In this document: positions 1 through 8,773 of the stretch, in pieces
How positions within the stretch are numbered: position 1 is the first letter of the stretch
How the letters are laid out: the number at the start of each line of letters is the position of its first letter
Source of the DNA: Paenarthrobacter histidinolovorans
GTDB taxonomy: Bacteria > Actinomycetota > Actinomycetes > Actinomycetales > Micrococcaceae
Length of the DNA: 64,000 nucleotides
Assembly (NCBI RefSeq): GCF_014647595.1
Contig: NZ_BMPM01000008.1
Location: 92,767-156,766 of the forward strand
Reading direction: 5' to 3'
Translations under genes and position numbers: made by a program
The notes under the pieces: generated by a model
Told to the model about the DNA's origin: nothing
Seen by the model: the letters and a program-made list of their open reading frames with translations, nothing else
Databases searched by the model: none

Positions 1-410
1 GTTTCGACTGGCGGGGCCGTGGTGGCGATAGAGGCGCTTGGACTCGGATCCGATGGATTGTCCGGCCCCCAGGACGGTCCGATGTTCGGCACGGGAGGGG
101 GTGTTTCAAACACGGGATCGACGGCGGTGGGCCCGCCGTCCGTCACCGGATCCCGTGGGGGAGGAGGCGCCTGCGGTGCAGGTGCCGCAGGACTGGAGGA
201 CCCGTCGACGGCGGGGGTCGCCACCGCAGGTGCGGGAGCCGCCGTCGGGCTTTCCTCAGGTGCCGACAAACCGGAAGGGACGCTGGACGATGCCGTGGTG
301 CTTGCCCCAGGAACGGCCTCCGTTGCCGGCAGGAGTTGGCTGGAGGCCGCCATGCAGAGGGCCAGCGCGCCGGCCAGCACAACGGCGGCAGGCGCTGCCA
401 GTTTGTTCAC
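1..410 (-). CDS. Secreted Pro/Ala/Ser-rich protein, N-terminal part (C-terminus outside window)
   Basis: Read on the minus strand from a GTG at 408-410. It gives a signal-peptide-like start (MNKLAAPAAVVLAGALALC, then a small-residue region), followed by about 110 residues very rich in Pro, Ala, Ser and Thr. Such a stretch is typical of a disordered linker or cell-wall-spanning region of an exported protein. A GGGG tract lies about five bases before the GTG. The frame stays open to the window edge, so the functional domain is not visible and no function can be given. It is divergent from dcd. The overlapping plus-strand frame is low-complexity and has no family resemblance. Export is an inference from the N-terminus. 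Confidence 0.6.
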   Translation of the reverse strand, partial: MNKLAAPAAVVLAGALALCMAASSQLLPATEAVPGASTTASSSVPSGLSAPEESPTAAPAPAVATPAVDGSSSPAAPAPQAPPPPRDPVTDGGPTAVDPVFETPPPVPNIGPSWGPDNPSDPSPSASIATTAPPVE

Positions 411-528
411 AATTACCCCGCGGATGCTCGTTGCCCCCAAGTACGGGCGCGGCTTTACCTGTCCGGGAACTATAGTCCCATGAAGCTGCCCGGACAATGC
501 GTTCAGTATTTGGGGTATTTTTGATGAC

Positions 529-1104
529 GTGCTGATCTCTGACCGCGACATACGTGCCGAAATAGACTCCCAACGGATTGTTCTTGAGCCGTACGATCCC
601 GCGATGGTGCAGCCGTCTTCCGTGGACGTGCGTATCGACCGGTTCTTCCGGCTCTTCGACAACCACAAATACGCCCACATCGACCCCGCCGAGGAGCAGC
701 CTGAGCTGACCCGGCTGGTGGAGGTGGAAGGCGACGAGCCCTTCATCCTGCACCCCGGGGAATTCGTCCTGGGTTCCACCTACGAAACCGTCAGCCTGGC
801 CGATGACATTGCCGCACGCCTGGAAGGCAAGTCCTCCCTGGGACGCCTCGGCTTGCTCACGCACTCGACGGCAGGTTTCATTGATCCCGGCTTCTCCGGA
901 CACGTGACCCTGGAGCTCTCGAATGTGGCCACGCTCCCCATCAAGCTCTGGCCGGGGATGAAGATCGGCCAGTTGTGCTTCTTCCGGCTCACCTCCTCGG
1001 CTGAGCACCCGTACGGTTCCGGCGAATACGGTAACCGCTACCAGGGACAGCGCGGCCCGACCGCCAGCCGCAGCCACCAAAACTTCCACCGGACGTCCAT
1101 CTAG
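529..1104 (+). CDS. dcd: dCTP deaminase, dUMP-forming (bifunctional Dcd/Dut type)
   Basis: 191 residues, GTG start. The sequence is collinear with the Mycobacterium tuberculosis type Dcd, which deaminates dCTP and hydrolyses the triphosphate to give dUMP directly for thymidylate synthesis. Visible marks are [11 protein letters not shown] (about 27-37), [10 protein letters not shown] (75-84), the core [11 protein letters not shown] (100-110) with [15 protein letters not shown] (111-125), and the C-terminal YQGQRGPT nucleotide-covering segment. Length matches the family (about 190). It is a stand-alone cytosolic enzyme with repeats immediately downstream. The dUMP-forming rather than dUTP-forming assignment rests on closeness to actinobacterial homologues, not on a test. 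Confidence 0.95.
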
Positions 1105-1117
1105 CCCTTCCTGCGCT

Positions 1118-1240
1118 GAGGGGTGAGCTTTCGGCTCTTTGGGGGTGCCCTTTGTGTTGAGGGGTGAGCTTTCGACTCTTTGGGGGTGGCGCTTTGTGTT
1201 GAGGGGTGAGGTTTCGGCTCTTTGGGGTGGGCGCTTTCGG
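1118..1240. repeat. Three tandem copies of a 41-42 bp intergenic repeat
   Basis: Units starting GAGGGGTGAG begin at 1118, 1159 and 1201 and share the core TTTCGRCTCTTTGGGG. The third copy runs on into GATATCGCTCCTCGGCGGG, which resembles the repeat found after the next gene (GATGTCGCCCCTCGATGGG at about 2318-2364). The array fills the gap between dcd and the DUF559 gene and contains no plausible gene. Confidence 0.8.
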
Positions 1241-1348
1241 TTGAGATATCGCTCCTCGGCGGGCGCACTGTGGGGCACTATTCCTCCACACTGTGGGTAA
1301 CCACGCATCGGACGCCCAGGGGATCCCGAGGCGTGCAAACAATGGCTG

Positions 1349-2290
1349 ATGAGGTTGTCTCCGCCGCTCCCGGCCCATCTCCAAGGTCGCTCGTTCACCC
1401 TCGCCGAGCAACGTGCGGCCGGTCTTCCTGATCATCGTGCATGGAACAACGATCTCCAGGTTGCCAGCAGGGGCATACGTGTTCCCTGGGGCGAGGAGCA
1501 AGACCCCGCACACACGGCGCGGCTCCTGACAGCGGTGAGCGATGGCTCGATTTGCTGCCGCGAAACGGCCGCGACGCTCTGGGGATGTCCGCTGCCGTGG
1601 GATCGGGAGCAGGATTTCCTGGTTCATTTGACCCGGACCGACGGGGCTTTCAGGCCGCAGCGAAAGGGTGTTCGTGGCCACCGGATGGTGCTGGGCGAAT
1701 TCGACGTCGCATTCAGGGACGGCATTCCGCTGACGAGTCCTTCCCGGACATGGCTGGATCTCGCCGCTGTGCTGCCGTTCGAGGACTTGGTGGCAGCAGC
1801 CGACCACTTCATCTGCAGCCAGACCAGAAGCTTCGGACACAATCGGATTCCGCTCTGCTCATTGCAGGATTTGAGGAATCAGGTAGACAGACATGCGGGC
1901 GCGCGCGGCATCCGAAAGGCCCGGGTTGCGCTGGATCTGGCCCGGGTCGGGGCGGACTCGGTACCGGAGACGCGGCTCCGCCTGGCCATAGGCCGCGACT
2001 TCCTGCCAGAACCGACCCTGAGTTATGTGGTGCGCAACGCGTGGGGTCGCGAGGTGGCGTGGCCGGATCTCGCCTATCCGGATTACAAGGTTGCGGTGAA
2101 TTACGACGGCGGCCATCACCTCAGCCCCGCCCAGCAGGAATCCGACATACGGCGGGAGGCGGCACTCGCCGCAAACGGCTGGATCTCCGTCGTCATCACT
2201 GCCAGCCATGTCCAGGAGCATGGCTATGACGGAGTTGTCCGACGCATCCGCGCGGCCCTCGTAAAAGGTGGGTGGGTATCGAGGAGCTAG
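1349..2290 (+). CDS. AbiEi-like N-terminus plus DUF559 (Vsr-fold endonuclease-like) protein
   Basis: 313 residues. The N-terminal third (FTLAEQRAAGL..., then GIRVPWG) resembles the winged-helix AbiEi-antitoxin type seen in many actinobacterial DUF559 proteins. The C-terminal part (about 210-310) carries a Vsr/DUF559-like core: PETRLRLA, PDLAYPDYKVAVNYDGGHH, then DIRREAALAANGW and a terminal VITASHV strand. The core keeps PD and VNYDGGHH, with Asn where many members have Glu. No AbiEii-type toxin is adjacent. The gene sits alone between two repeat arrays. The ATG at 1349 was chosen; no strong ribosome site is visible. Function is unknown, and nuclease activity is only suggested by the fold. 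Confidence 0.75.
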   Translation: MRLSPPLPAHLQGRSFTLAEQRAAGLPDHRAWNNDLQVASRGIRVPWGEEQDPAHTARLLTAVSDGSICCRETAATLWGCPLPWDREQDFLVHLTRTDGAFRPQRKGVRGHRMVLGEFDVAFRDGIPLTSPSRTWLDLAAVLPFEDLVAAADHFICSQTRSFGHNRIPLCSLQDLRNQVDRHAGARGIRKARVALDLARVGADSVPETRLRLAIGRDFLPEPTLSYVVRNAWGREVAWPDLAYPDYKVAVNYDGGHHLSPAQQESDIRREAALAANGWISVVITASHVQEHGYDGVVRRIRAALVKGGWVSRS

Positions 2291-2315
2291 ATGTCGGGGC
2301 TTTCTATGGCCTTTT

Positions 2316-2364
2316 GGGGTGGGATGTCGCCCCTCGATGGGGGTGGGATGTCGCCCCTCGATGG
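2316..2364. repeat. Two tandem copies of a 24-25 bp repeat downstream of the DUF559 gene
   Basis: GGGTGGGATGTCGCCCCTCG followed by ATGG occurs at 2317-2340 and again at 2341-2364. A degenerate third copy (AGATGTCGGGGCTTTCTATGG) lies at about 2289-2309. Together with the array before the gene they bracket it. The site lies between convergent genes, so a transcription-termination role is possible, but no clear U-tract is present. Confidence 0.75.
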
Positions 2365-2381
2365 GGGTGGGGGTGACGAAT

Positions 2382-3581
2382 CTAGGCCGGTGCGCGGTCC
2401 GTGGTGCGGGGTGGAGCTTTGGGGGCCCTGCGGATCGCCTTGACCACGGGCTCCACAAAGCGGGCGGCCAGCGGACCAAGGATGGCCATGATGAGGACGT
2501 AGGCCGTGGCCAGTGCAGCGAGCTCGGCGGGGACGGCTCCGGAGGCGACGGCCAAGCCCGCGATGACGATGGAGAACTCACCGCGGGCAATCAGGGCAGC
2601 ACCTGCACGGAACCGGCCGGGCATGGCGATGCCGGCTCTCTTGGCAGCCCAGATCCCTGTGAGCATCTTGGTGGCAGCAGTGAGGACGGCCAGCAGGAGC
2701 GCCCAGCCCAGCACAGGGGGAATCGAGGTGGGATCGGTGTTGAGTCCGAACGCCACAAAGAAGATTGCGGCGAACAGATCCCGCAGGGGCTCGAGGATGC
2801 GCGTGGCGTTGTGGGCCGTAGCACCAGAAATGGCGATGCCCAACATGAACGCACCTACTGCGGCTGAGACCTGCAGGGCCGACGCGATTCCGGCCACCAG
2901 CAAGGCGAGTCCCAGGACATTGAGCAGGAAGACCTCGGAATTCTCACTGTGGATTGCCTGCGATACGCGATGGCCGTGCTTCAGGGCGATCACCAGCACT
3001 ACCGTGACCACCGCCAGGGCAATGCCCACCGTCTGCAGCCCACCCAGGAAACCGACGCCCGCAAGGATGGCTGTGAGGATGGGCAGGTAGATGGCCATGG
3101 CAAGGTCTTCAAACACCAGGATGGAGAGCACCACCGGCGTTTCACGGTTACCGATGCGGCCCAGATCGGTAATGACCTTGGCGGCTATGCCCGAGGACGA
3201 AATGTAGGTAACACCGCCCATGACGATTGCGCCCACCAGTCCCCAGCCCAGCAACACAGCCAAGCCCGCGCCCGGCAGGAAGTTGAGGACGAAGTCCATG
3301 ACGCCTGCCTGCCAGGATCGGCGAAGTCCCGTGACCAGCTCCGAGGCCGTATATTCCAGGCCGAGCATAAGCAGCAGCAGGATAACGCCCATTTCGCCGG
3401 AGAGGTGCGCGAATTCGTGCATGCCGTCCAGCTTCACGAATCCGCCGGCGCCGAACGCCAAGCCACCCACCAGATAGAGGGGGATGGGGGACATGCCGAT
3501 TCTGCCCGCTAACCGAGCCAGGAGGCCGAGGCAGAACACAACGGCCCCCAGTTCAACGAGGGCTAATGCGAGCGGATCCAT
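2382..3581 (-). CDS. CPA2-family cation:proton antiporter, KhtU-like
   Basis: 399 residues, almost entirely hydrophobic, with about 12 membrane segments. Family features of Na+/H+ exchanger-type CPA2 transporters are visible: LVGGLAFGAGG near residue 40, LLLLMLGLEYTASEL (70-85), SSSGIAAKVITDLG (about 130-143), ILVFEDLAMAIYLP and ARGEFSIVIAGLAV (330-345). It starts 5 bp after the stop of the small TrkA-C-domain gene. In Bacillus the same pair (KhtT-KhtU) forms a K+ efflux system gated by the small subunit. Likely role: K+(Na+)/H+ exchange at the cytoplasmic membrane. Ion specificity cannot be read from sequence. Confidence 0.85.
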   Translation of the reverse strand: MDPLALALVELGAVVFCLGLLARLAGRIGMSPIPLYLVGGLAFGAGGFVKLDGMHEFAHLSGEMGVILLLLMLGLEYTASELVTGLRRSWQAGVMDFVLNFLPGAGLAVLLGWGLVGAIVMGGVTYISSSGIAAKVITDLGRIGNRETPVVLSILVFEDLAMAIYLPILTAILAGVGFLGGLQTVGIALAVVTVVLVIALKHGHRVSQAIHSENSEVFLLNVLGLALLVAGIASALQVSAAVGAFMLGIAISGATAHNATRILEPLRDLFAAIFFVAFGLNTDPTSIPPVLGWALLLAVLTAATKMLTGIWAAKRAGIAMPGRFRAGAALIARGEFSIVIAGLAVASGAVPAELAALATAYVLIMAILGPLAARFVEPVVKAIRRAPKAPPRTTDRAPA

Positions 3582-3586
3582 GCCGG

Positions 3587-4069
3587 TCAGCCGTTGCGGA
3601 GGATGTCGGCTGCCGAGTCAAGTCCTTCCTGGGTGCCGACCGCTACCAGCAGGTCACCGGTGTGAAGTACGACGTCGGGTGCCGGCGATGGGACCACCTC
3701 GCCTTCGCGCATGATCGCCACGATGGAGACGCCACTGCGTGTGCGGATTTGGGCCTTGCCCATGGCCTGGTTCACGAAGGGAGAGTCAGCCGTGATGGAA
3801 AACTGTCGCGTGACGATGCCGGGGACCTCGCGGTGCGCCTCTGCCAGGCGCATGGCAATGTGCTGTCCGCCCAGGAGATTACCCAGTGTCGAAGCTTCGT
3901 CGGCCGTCAACGGGATGGAGGCCTGGCACGTATCGGGGTCATCCCACGTCGAGACGAAAAGCTCGGTTTCGCCCTCGCGCAGTTCCACCACGCCAATACG
4001 GCGGCCCGAGGCCGTCACGAAGTCCTTCCGGATGCCAAGGCCCGGAAGTTCGGTCTCATCCACGTTCAT
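3587..4069 (-). CDS. Cation:proton antiporter regulatory subunit, TrkA-C domain (KhtT-like)
   Basis: 160 residues. The N-terminal half carries a small beta-rich domain (KDFVTASGRRIGVVELREGE). The C-terminal half (about 75-158) is a TrkA-C/RCK-C domain ending in DVVLHTGDLLVAVGTQEGL. There is no RCK-N nucleotide-binding domain, as in KhtT, whose RCK-C domain binds cyclic di-AMP in Bacillus. It is first gene of the pair and has a good ribosome site (GTGGAGCT before the ATG at 4069). Ligand binding here is an inference from the family. Two GAACCGGTCC motifs 26 bp apart lie just upstream (4093 and 4119). Confidence 0.85.
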   Translation of the reverse strand: MNVDETELPGLGIRKDFVTASGRRIGVVELREGETELFVSTWDDPDTCQASIPLTADEASTLGNLLGGQHIAMRLAEAHREVPGIVTRQFSITADSPFVNQAMGKAQIRTRSGVSIVAIMREGEVVPSPAPDVVLHTGDLLVAVGTQEGLDSAADILRNG

Positions 4070-4134
4070 AGCTCCACCCTAAACTCTGTTGAACCGGTCC
4101 GGTACGTTGTTGACGCCGAACCGGTCCTATGTAG

Positions 4135-5538
4135 TTAACGCTCTGGTACTACGGCTATTTCCACTTTGGCCGGTGGCTTCACGGGCAGGATCACCAAGAG
4201 GCCTGCCAGGAGCACAACCATGATCCCCAGGATGCCCCAGCGTTGGGCCTCCCCGGCGGCAACGAGCGGCGAGGCGATGGTGATGCAGAGCGTGAACAGC
4301 GTGGGGGCAAGGAAGCTGACGGCCCTTCCCGTGGTGGCGTACAGCCCGAACAATTCACCTGACTCTCCCGCCGGGGCAAGCCTGGCAAGGTAGGCCCGGG
4401 AGGAGGACTGGGCGGGACCTACGAACAGGCAAAGGAGAAGCCCGAAGACCCAGAACGTGGTGGAACCGGGCCAGGCATTGCCGAAGAAGACATAGTCGCC
4501 GTTGCCGAGGACCAGGATGAAGGTTCCCGCGGTCAGCAGCCCGATCAGGGACAGGATGATGACAGCCTTGGGGCCGATCCTGTCGTCCAGGAAGCCGCCG
4601 ATTACTGCGCCGACAGCGGCCACCACGTTGCCAAAGATGGCGAAGAAGATGACCTCCTTCAGTTCGAAGCCAAAGGTTCCCGCAGCGATTACGCCGCCGA
4701 AGGTGAACACGGCAGCCAGGCCATCGCGGAAGATGGCGCTGGACAGGAGGAAGTAGATGGTGTGGGGACTGGTCTTGTAGATGGCTCCGATACGTCGGAT
4801 CAGCAATTTGTACGACGCGAAAAAGCCCAAGGACGACGTGTCCTTCTTCCCGGATACCTCAGGGACGGCAAACATCACGGGCAAGGCAAAGATGAAGAAC
4901 CACAAGGCCGAGAACACGGCGACCAGCCGGATGTTGAGTGAGTCCTGTGTGGAGGCCCCGAACCAGTCGAAGGAAGGCTGGACGAAAAGCTGCAGCACCA
5001 GCAGAAGCGCGACGATCCCGCCCAGGTAGCCCATGCCCCAGCCGAAACCGCTGACTTTGCCGATGTTCCGGGGTGTGGAGATCTGGGCAAGCATGGCGTT
5101 GTAGTTGACGCCCGCAAACTCAAAGAACACGTTGCCGAGGGCGATCAGGCAAACCCCGAGCAGCAGGAATTCCGGGCGTGGAAAGACGAAGAAGCACAGA
5201 CCGGTAAGCAGTGCCGTTGCGGCTGTGTTGACCCCAAGCCAAAGCTTCCGCCGCCCTCCGGCGTCGGAACGCTGGCCAGTCACGGGCGCCAGCAAAGCGA
5301 TGGCCAGGCCCGCAATGGCCAGGGCAGCTCCCAGCGCCGCCGATGCCGCGTCTTCTCCGCCGAATGCATTGGAGGTGAGGTAAACGGTGAACACGAAGGT
5401 TGTCATCACTGCGTTGAAGGCGGCCGAACCCCAGTCCCAGGATGCCCACGCCAGGATTTGCCCCTTCTTTGAGGCGACGGGACCTGTGGCGAGCTCGGAG
5501 GTCGGGTGGGAGGCATCGGGAACTACGGCCGCGTTCAT
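4135..5538 (-). CDS. MFS transporter, Atg22/UMF1-like
   Basis: 467 residues from the ATG at 5536-5538 (MNAAVVPDASHPTSELATG). An in-frame extension upstream lacks membrane-protein character and was rejected. Twelve hydrophobic segments are visible. The WASWDWGSAAFNAVMTTFVF start and the GYLGGIVALLLVL segment are typical of the bacterial UMF1/Atg22-like MFS group, usually called vacuole effluxer-like. Substrates of bacterial members are unknown. It is divergent from mrpA across about 200 bp holding the promoters of both. Nothing nearby indicates a substrate. Confidence 0.85.
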   Translation of the reverse strand: MNAAVVPDASHPTSELATGPVASKKGQILAWASWDWGSAAFNAVMTTFVFTVYLTSNAFGGEDAASAALGAALAIAGLAIALLAPVTGQRSDAGGRRKLWLGVNTAATALLTGLCFFVFPRPEFLLLGVCLIALGNVFFEFAGVNYNAMLAQISTPRNIGKVSGFGWGMGYLGGIVALLLVLQLFVQPSFDWFGASTQDSLNIRLVAVFSALWFFIFALPVMFAVPEVSGKKDTSSLGFFASYKLLIRRIGAIYKTSPHTIYFLLSSAIFRDGLAAVFTFGGVIAAGTFGFELKEVIFFAIFGNVVAAVGAVIGGFLDDRIGPKAVIILSLIGLLTAGTFILVLGNGDYVFFGNAWPGSTTFWVFGLLLCLFVGPAQSSSRAYLARLAPAGESGELFGLYATTGRAVSFLAPTLFTLCITIASPLVAAGEAQRWGILGIMVVLLAGLLVILPVKPPAKVEIAVVPER

Positions 5539-5737
5539 AGTGTGAATGCTATAGGTGCGGGGAACTCTGCGTGCGGACGACAGACCGCGATGTGAACAAC
5601 CCTGGGCGAACAGCGGGCGGAGCGGGAAAGTGGCCAAAAACTGTCCGGGCCCCTTGATAAACTGGGTAAACCGAACCCAACGTATGACCGCCTGCTCCAA
5701 CTTTTGACAATTCGTTCCTGACTTTGCGGAGATAACA

Positions 5738-8700
5738 GTGATCACAGTTCTCGCCATCACCTTTGCAGCGGCAACTGTGGCGCCCTTGATCTTTCGCTCA
5801 CTGGGACGGAATGCGTTCTACGTTCTGGCCGCCGTCCCCGCTGCGGCTTTCATTTGGCTGGTCTTCCAGTACGGCCCCGTATATTCCTATGGCGGCATAG
5901 AAGAAATCCTGCCGTGGATTCCCAGCCTGCACCTTGAACTGGCCTTCCGCATGGATCCCTTGGCCTGGGTCATGTCCCTGTTGATTCTGGGTGTCGGCTC
6001 ACTGGTATTGGTCTATTGCGCCCGCTACTTCAAGAACAAGGACCCCGGGCTCGGTGGTTTCGGCGCCCAGCTGCTGGCCTTTGCCGGCGCCATGTTTGGC
6101 CTGGTCACATCCGATGACCTGATGATGCTGTTCATCTTCTGGGAACTCACCACCATCCTGTCCTACCTGCTCATCGGTTACGCCCGCACCCGTTTGGCGG
6201 CCCGCCGATCGGCACTGCAAGCGCTGATGGTCACCACCGCCGGTGGCCTGGCGATGCTCGTGGGCTTGATCATCGTGGGCCAGGCAGCAGGGACCTACCG
6301 CATTTCCGCCATTTTGGACCAAGCCGGGACGCTCATCAGCGGCCCCATGCAAGGGGCGGTGACCACCGCCGTCGTACTGATCCTGGTGGGTGCCATCACC
6401 AAATCCGCTCTCGTCCCGTTCCACTTCTGGCTCCCTGGCGCCATGGCGGCTCCGACGCCGGTCAGTGCCTACCTGCACGCGGCGGCCATGGTAAAGGCGG
6501 GCATCTACATCGTTGCGAGGCTTGCTCCGGGCTTTGCTGCTTCGGAATTCTGGCTCCCGATGGTGCTGGGGCTCGGTTTGGCCACCATGCTTGTTGGTGG
6601 CTACCGGGCGCTGCGGCAAACCGACATCAAACTCATCCTTGCCTACGGCACCGTCAGCCAGCTCGGCTTCCTCACGATGGTGGTGGGGCTGGGCCGGCCC
6701 GACGCCGCCCTGGCCGGTTTGGGGCTGCTGCTGGCCCACGGCCTGTTCAAGGCAGCGCTGTTCCTGGTGGTGGGCATCATCGACCACCAATCCGGAACGC
6801 GCGATATCCGCAAGCTCTCCGGCGTTTTCCGCTCATCCCGTGCCCTGGGTGTGGTCGCGGCGATTGCGGCCGCCTCTATGGCCGGTGTTCCGCCGCTGGC
6901 AGGATTCGTCGCGAAAGAGTCGGTCTTCGAAGCATTCGTTCACTACGGAACCGGCCACGACGCCCCTGCCTGGGGGATCTGGATCCTGGTGGGCCTTGTC
7001 ATCGGTTCCGTCCTTACCTTCGCCTACAGTGCCCGGTTCATGTGGGGAGCGTTCGCGGTGAAGCCCGGTGTTGAACCGACCCCGTTCAAACCGATCAAGC
7101 CCGCCTTCCTGGCCGCACCTGCCATCCTGAGCCTGCTCACCATCGTGTATGGGCTGTGGCCTGCGCCGGTGGACACATGGATCCAGCCTTACGCTGCCTT
7201 GTTCGCTGGCGGCCCGGACGCAGTCGACGCCGGACACCTGGCTTTGTGGCATGGATTGACGCCTGCCCTGGGCCTGACGGCGCTGACATTCGCGCTGGGC
7301 GCGGCAATGTTCTACGGACGAAACCTCGTTGCCCGCGCCCAGGCCCTGGTGCCCGACTGGGTTGATGGCGATCGCGCGTACCAAAACACCATTGGTGCCT
7401 TGGACGATGTAGCCGTCTGGGTCACCGGCCGCACACAACGTGGTTCGCTGTACTTCTACCTGGCAGTGATCCTGACCGTCGCCTTCGCGGTTCCGTTGAC
7501 TGCCATGATCATGGCCAACAAGCCGCTGCCTGACGGCATCTATTTCATCGACCCCAACTCGCCCCTGCAGCTGGTGGCCGGAGCCGGAATCGTGGTGGGG
7601 GCACTGGCCGCGGTTCGGGCCAACAAGCGATTCCTCGCTGTTCTCATGGTGTCCGTCACCGGTTACGGCATTGCCCTGATGTTCGCGCTTCAGGGTGCCC
7701 CGGACCTGGCGTTGACGCAGATGCTGGTGGAGACCATTGTGCTGGTGGCCTTCGTGCTCGCGATGCGCAGTCTTCCCGCGGAGTTGAGGGACAGGACAGG
7801 TGGCCGGCTCAGGGTGATCCGCGTGATTATCGGTGCGGCCTTTGGCGTCACCATGATTTTCGTGGCGATCTACGCAATGGGCGCCCGTGTTGCCACCCCG
7901 GTTTCCCTTGACTTCCCGCGCCTCGCCTACGAAGGCGGCGGTGGATTGAACGTGGTCAACGTGACCCTCGTGGACATCCGTGCGTGGGACACATTCGGCG
8001 AGATCTCAGTGCTGGCGATCGCGGCGACGGGTGTGGCCAGCTTGATCTTTGTCCGGAGCCGCGGTGACCGCATCAAGACCTCCGAGGCCGTGCCTGAAGG
8101 CAGCGTGGGGCGCCGAACCGGCGTCGAACGTGATTCCCGGGCAGGCGCCACGCTCGCCGTAGCCAAGAAGTTCACGGACGTTACCCGCGACGCCTGGCTC
8201 GTGGCAGGCCGGACCTTGGCACCTGAGCGGCGTTCGATCATTTTCGAAGTCGTCACCAGGCTCATCTTCCACTCGATGATTGTGTTCTCCATCTATCTCC
8301 TCCTGGCCGGGCACAACCTGCCGGGCGGCGGGTTCGCGGGCGGCCTGACCGCCGGGCTCGCCCTGACCATCCGCTATCTGGCCGGTGGCCGGTTTGAGTT
8401 GAGCGAGGCCGCGACAGTCAGCGCCGGAACACTTTTGGGAACGGGACTTGCGACGGCGGCAGCGTCCGGTTTTGTCCCGTTGTTCCTGGGTGGGCAGGTC
8501 TTCCAGAGCGCGATTATCGAGTTCTGGCTGCCCGTCTTCGGAGACGTCAAATTCGTCACGTCCACCATTTTCGACATCGGCGTCTACATCGTGGTGGTGG
8601 GCTTGGCCCTGGACGTCCTCCGCAGCCTTGGCGCGGAAATCGACGAACACTTTGAAGGCAAGGGAGCGCCCCTCACCGAGGAAGAGGCAGCTGAACAAGC

Positions 8701-8773
8701 CGGGATGGCGCAAGAAGCCGGACTGGCCCGGGAAGCTGCCCAATCCGTCGCCTCCGGGAAAGGTACGGCATGA
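5738..8773 (+). CDS. mrpA: Mrp Na+/H+ antiporter subunit A, fused to subunit B
   Basis: 1011 residues, GTG start behind CGGAGA. Residues 1 to about 780 are the NuoL-like MrpA: proton-pumping core with LLMLFIFWELTTILSYLLIGY, PFHFWLPGAMAAPTPVSAYLHAAAMVKAGIYIVAR in pieces, and the DUF4040 region near 600-690. After a hydrophilic linker (about 760-815) comes an MrpB domain (LLLAGHNLPGGGFAGGLTAG, about 850-960). In Bacillus MrpB is a separate protein, so this is the actinobacterial-style fusion. It heads a six-gene operon A-C-D-E-F-G with overlapping ends. The complex exports Na+ (and/or K+) in exchange for protons at the membrane and supports alkali and salt tolerance. Confidence 0.95.
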   Translation: MITVLAITFAAATVAPLIFRSLGRNAFYVLAAVPAAAFIWLVFQYGPVYSYGGIEEILPWIPSLHLELAFRMDPLAWVMSLLILGVGSLVLVYCARYFKNKDPGLGGFGAQLLAFAGAMFGLVTSDDLMMLFIFWELTTILSYLLIGYARTRLAARRSALQALMVTTAGGLAMLVGLIIVGQAAGTYRISAILDQAGTLISGPMQGAVTTAVVLILVGAITKSALVPFHFWLPGAMAAPTPVSAYLHAAAMVKAGIYIVARLAPGFAASEFWLPMVLGLGLATMLVGGYRALRQTDIKLILAYGTVSQLGFLTMVVGLGRPDAALAGLGLLLAHGLFKAALFLVVGIIDHQSGTRDIRKLSGVFRSSRALGVVAAIAAASMAGVPPLAGFVAKESVFEAFVHYGTGHDAPAWGIWILVGLVIGSVLTFAYSARFMWGAFAVKPGVEPTPFKPIKPAFLAAPAILSLLTIVYGLWPAPVDTWIQPYAALFAGGPDAVDAGHLALWHGLTPALGLTALTFALGAAMFYGRNLVARAQALVPDWVDGDRAYQNTIGALDDVAVWVTGRTQRGSLYFYLAVILTVAFAVPLTAMIMANKPLPDGIYFIDPNSPLQLVAGAGIVVGALAAVRANKRFLAVLMVSVTGYGIALMFALQGAPDLALTQMLVETIVLVAFVLAMRSLPAELRDRTGGRLRVIRVIIGAAFGVTMIFVAIYAMGARVATPVSLDFPRLAYEGGGGLNVVNVTLVDIRAWDTFGEISVLAIAATGVASLIFVRSRGDRIKTSEAVPEGSVGRRTGVERDSRAGATLAVAKKFTDVTRDAWLVAGRTLAPERRSIIFEVVTRLIFHSMIVFSIYLLLAGHNLPGGGFAGGLTAGLALTIRYLAGGRFELSEAATVSAGTLLGTGLATAAASGFVPLFLGGQVFQSAIIEFWLPVFGDVKFVTSTIFDIGVYIVVVGLALDVLRSLGAEIDEHFEGKGAPLTEEEAAEQAGMAQEAGLAREAAQSVASGKGTA

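Noticed and set aside
1349..2290. AbiE toxin-antitoxin system
   Set aside because: Only the AbiEi-like part is seen, fused to DUF559; no AbiEii nucleotidyltransferase toxin lies next to either DUF559 gene.
5539..5760. 74-codon extension of the MFS transporter at 4135
   Set aside because: It runs over the divergent promoter region and into mrpA; the chosen ATG precedes a normal MFS N-terminus.
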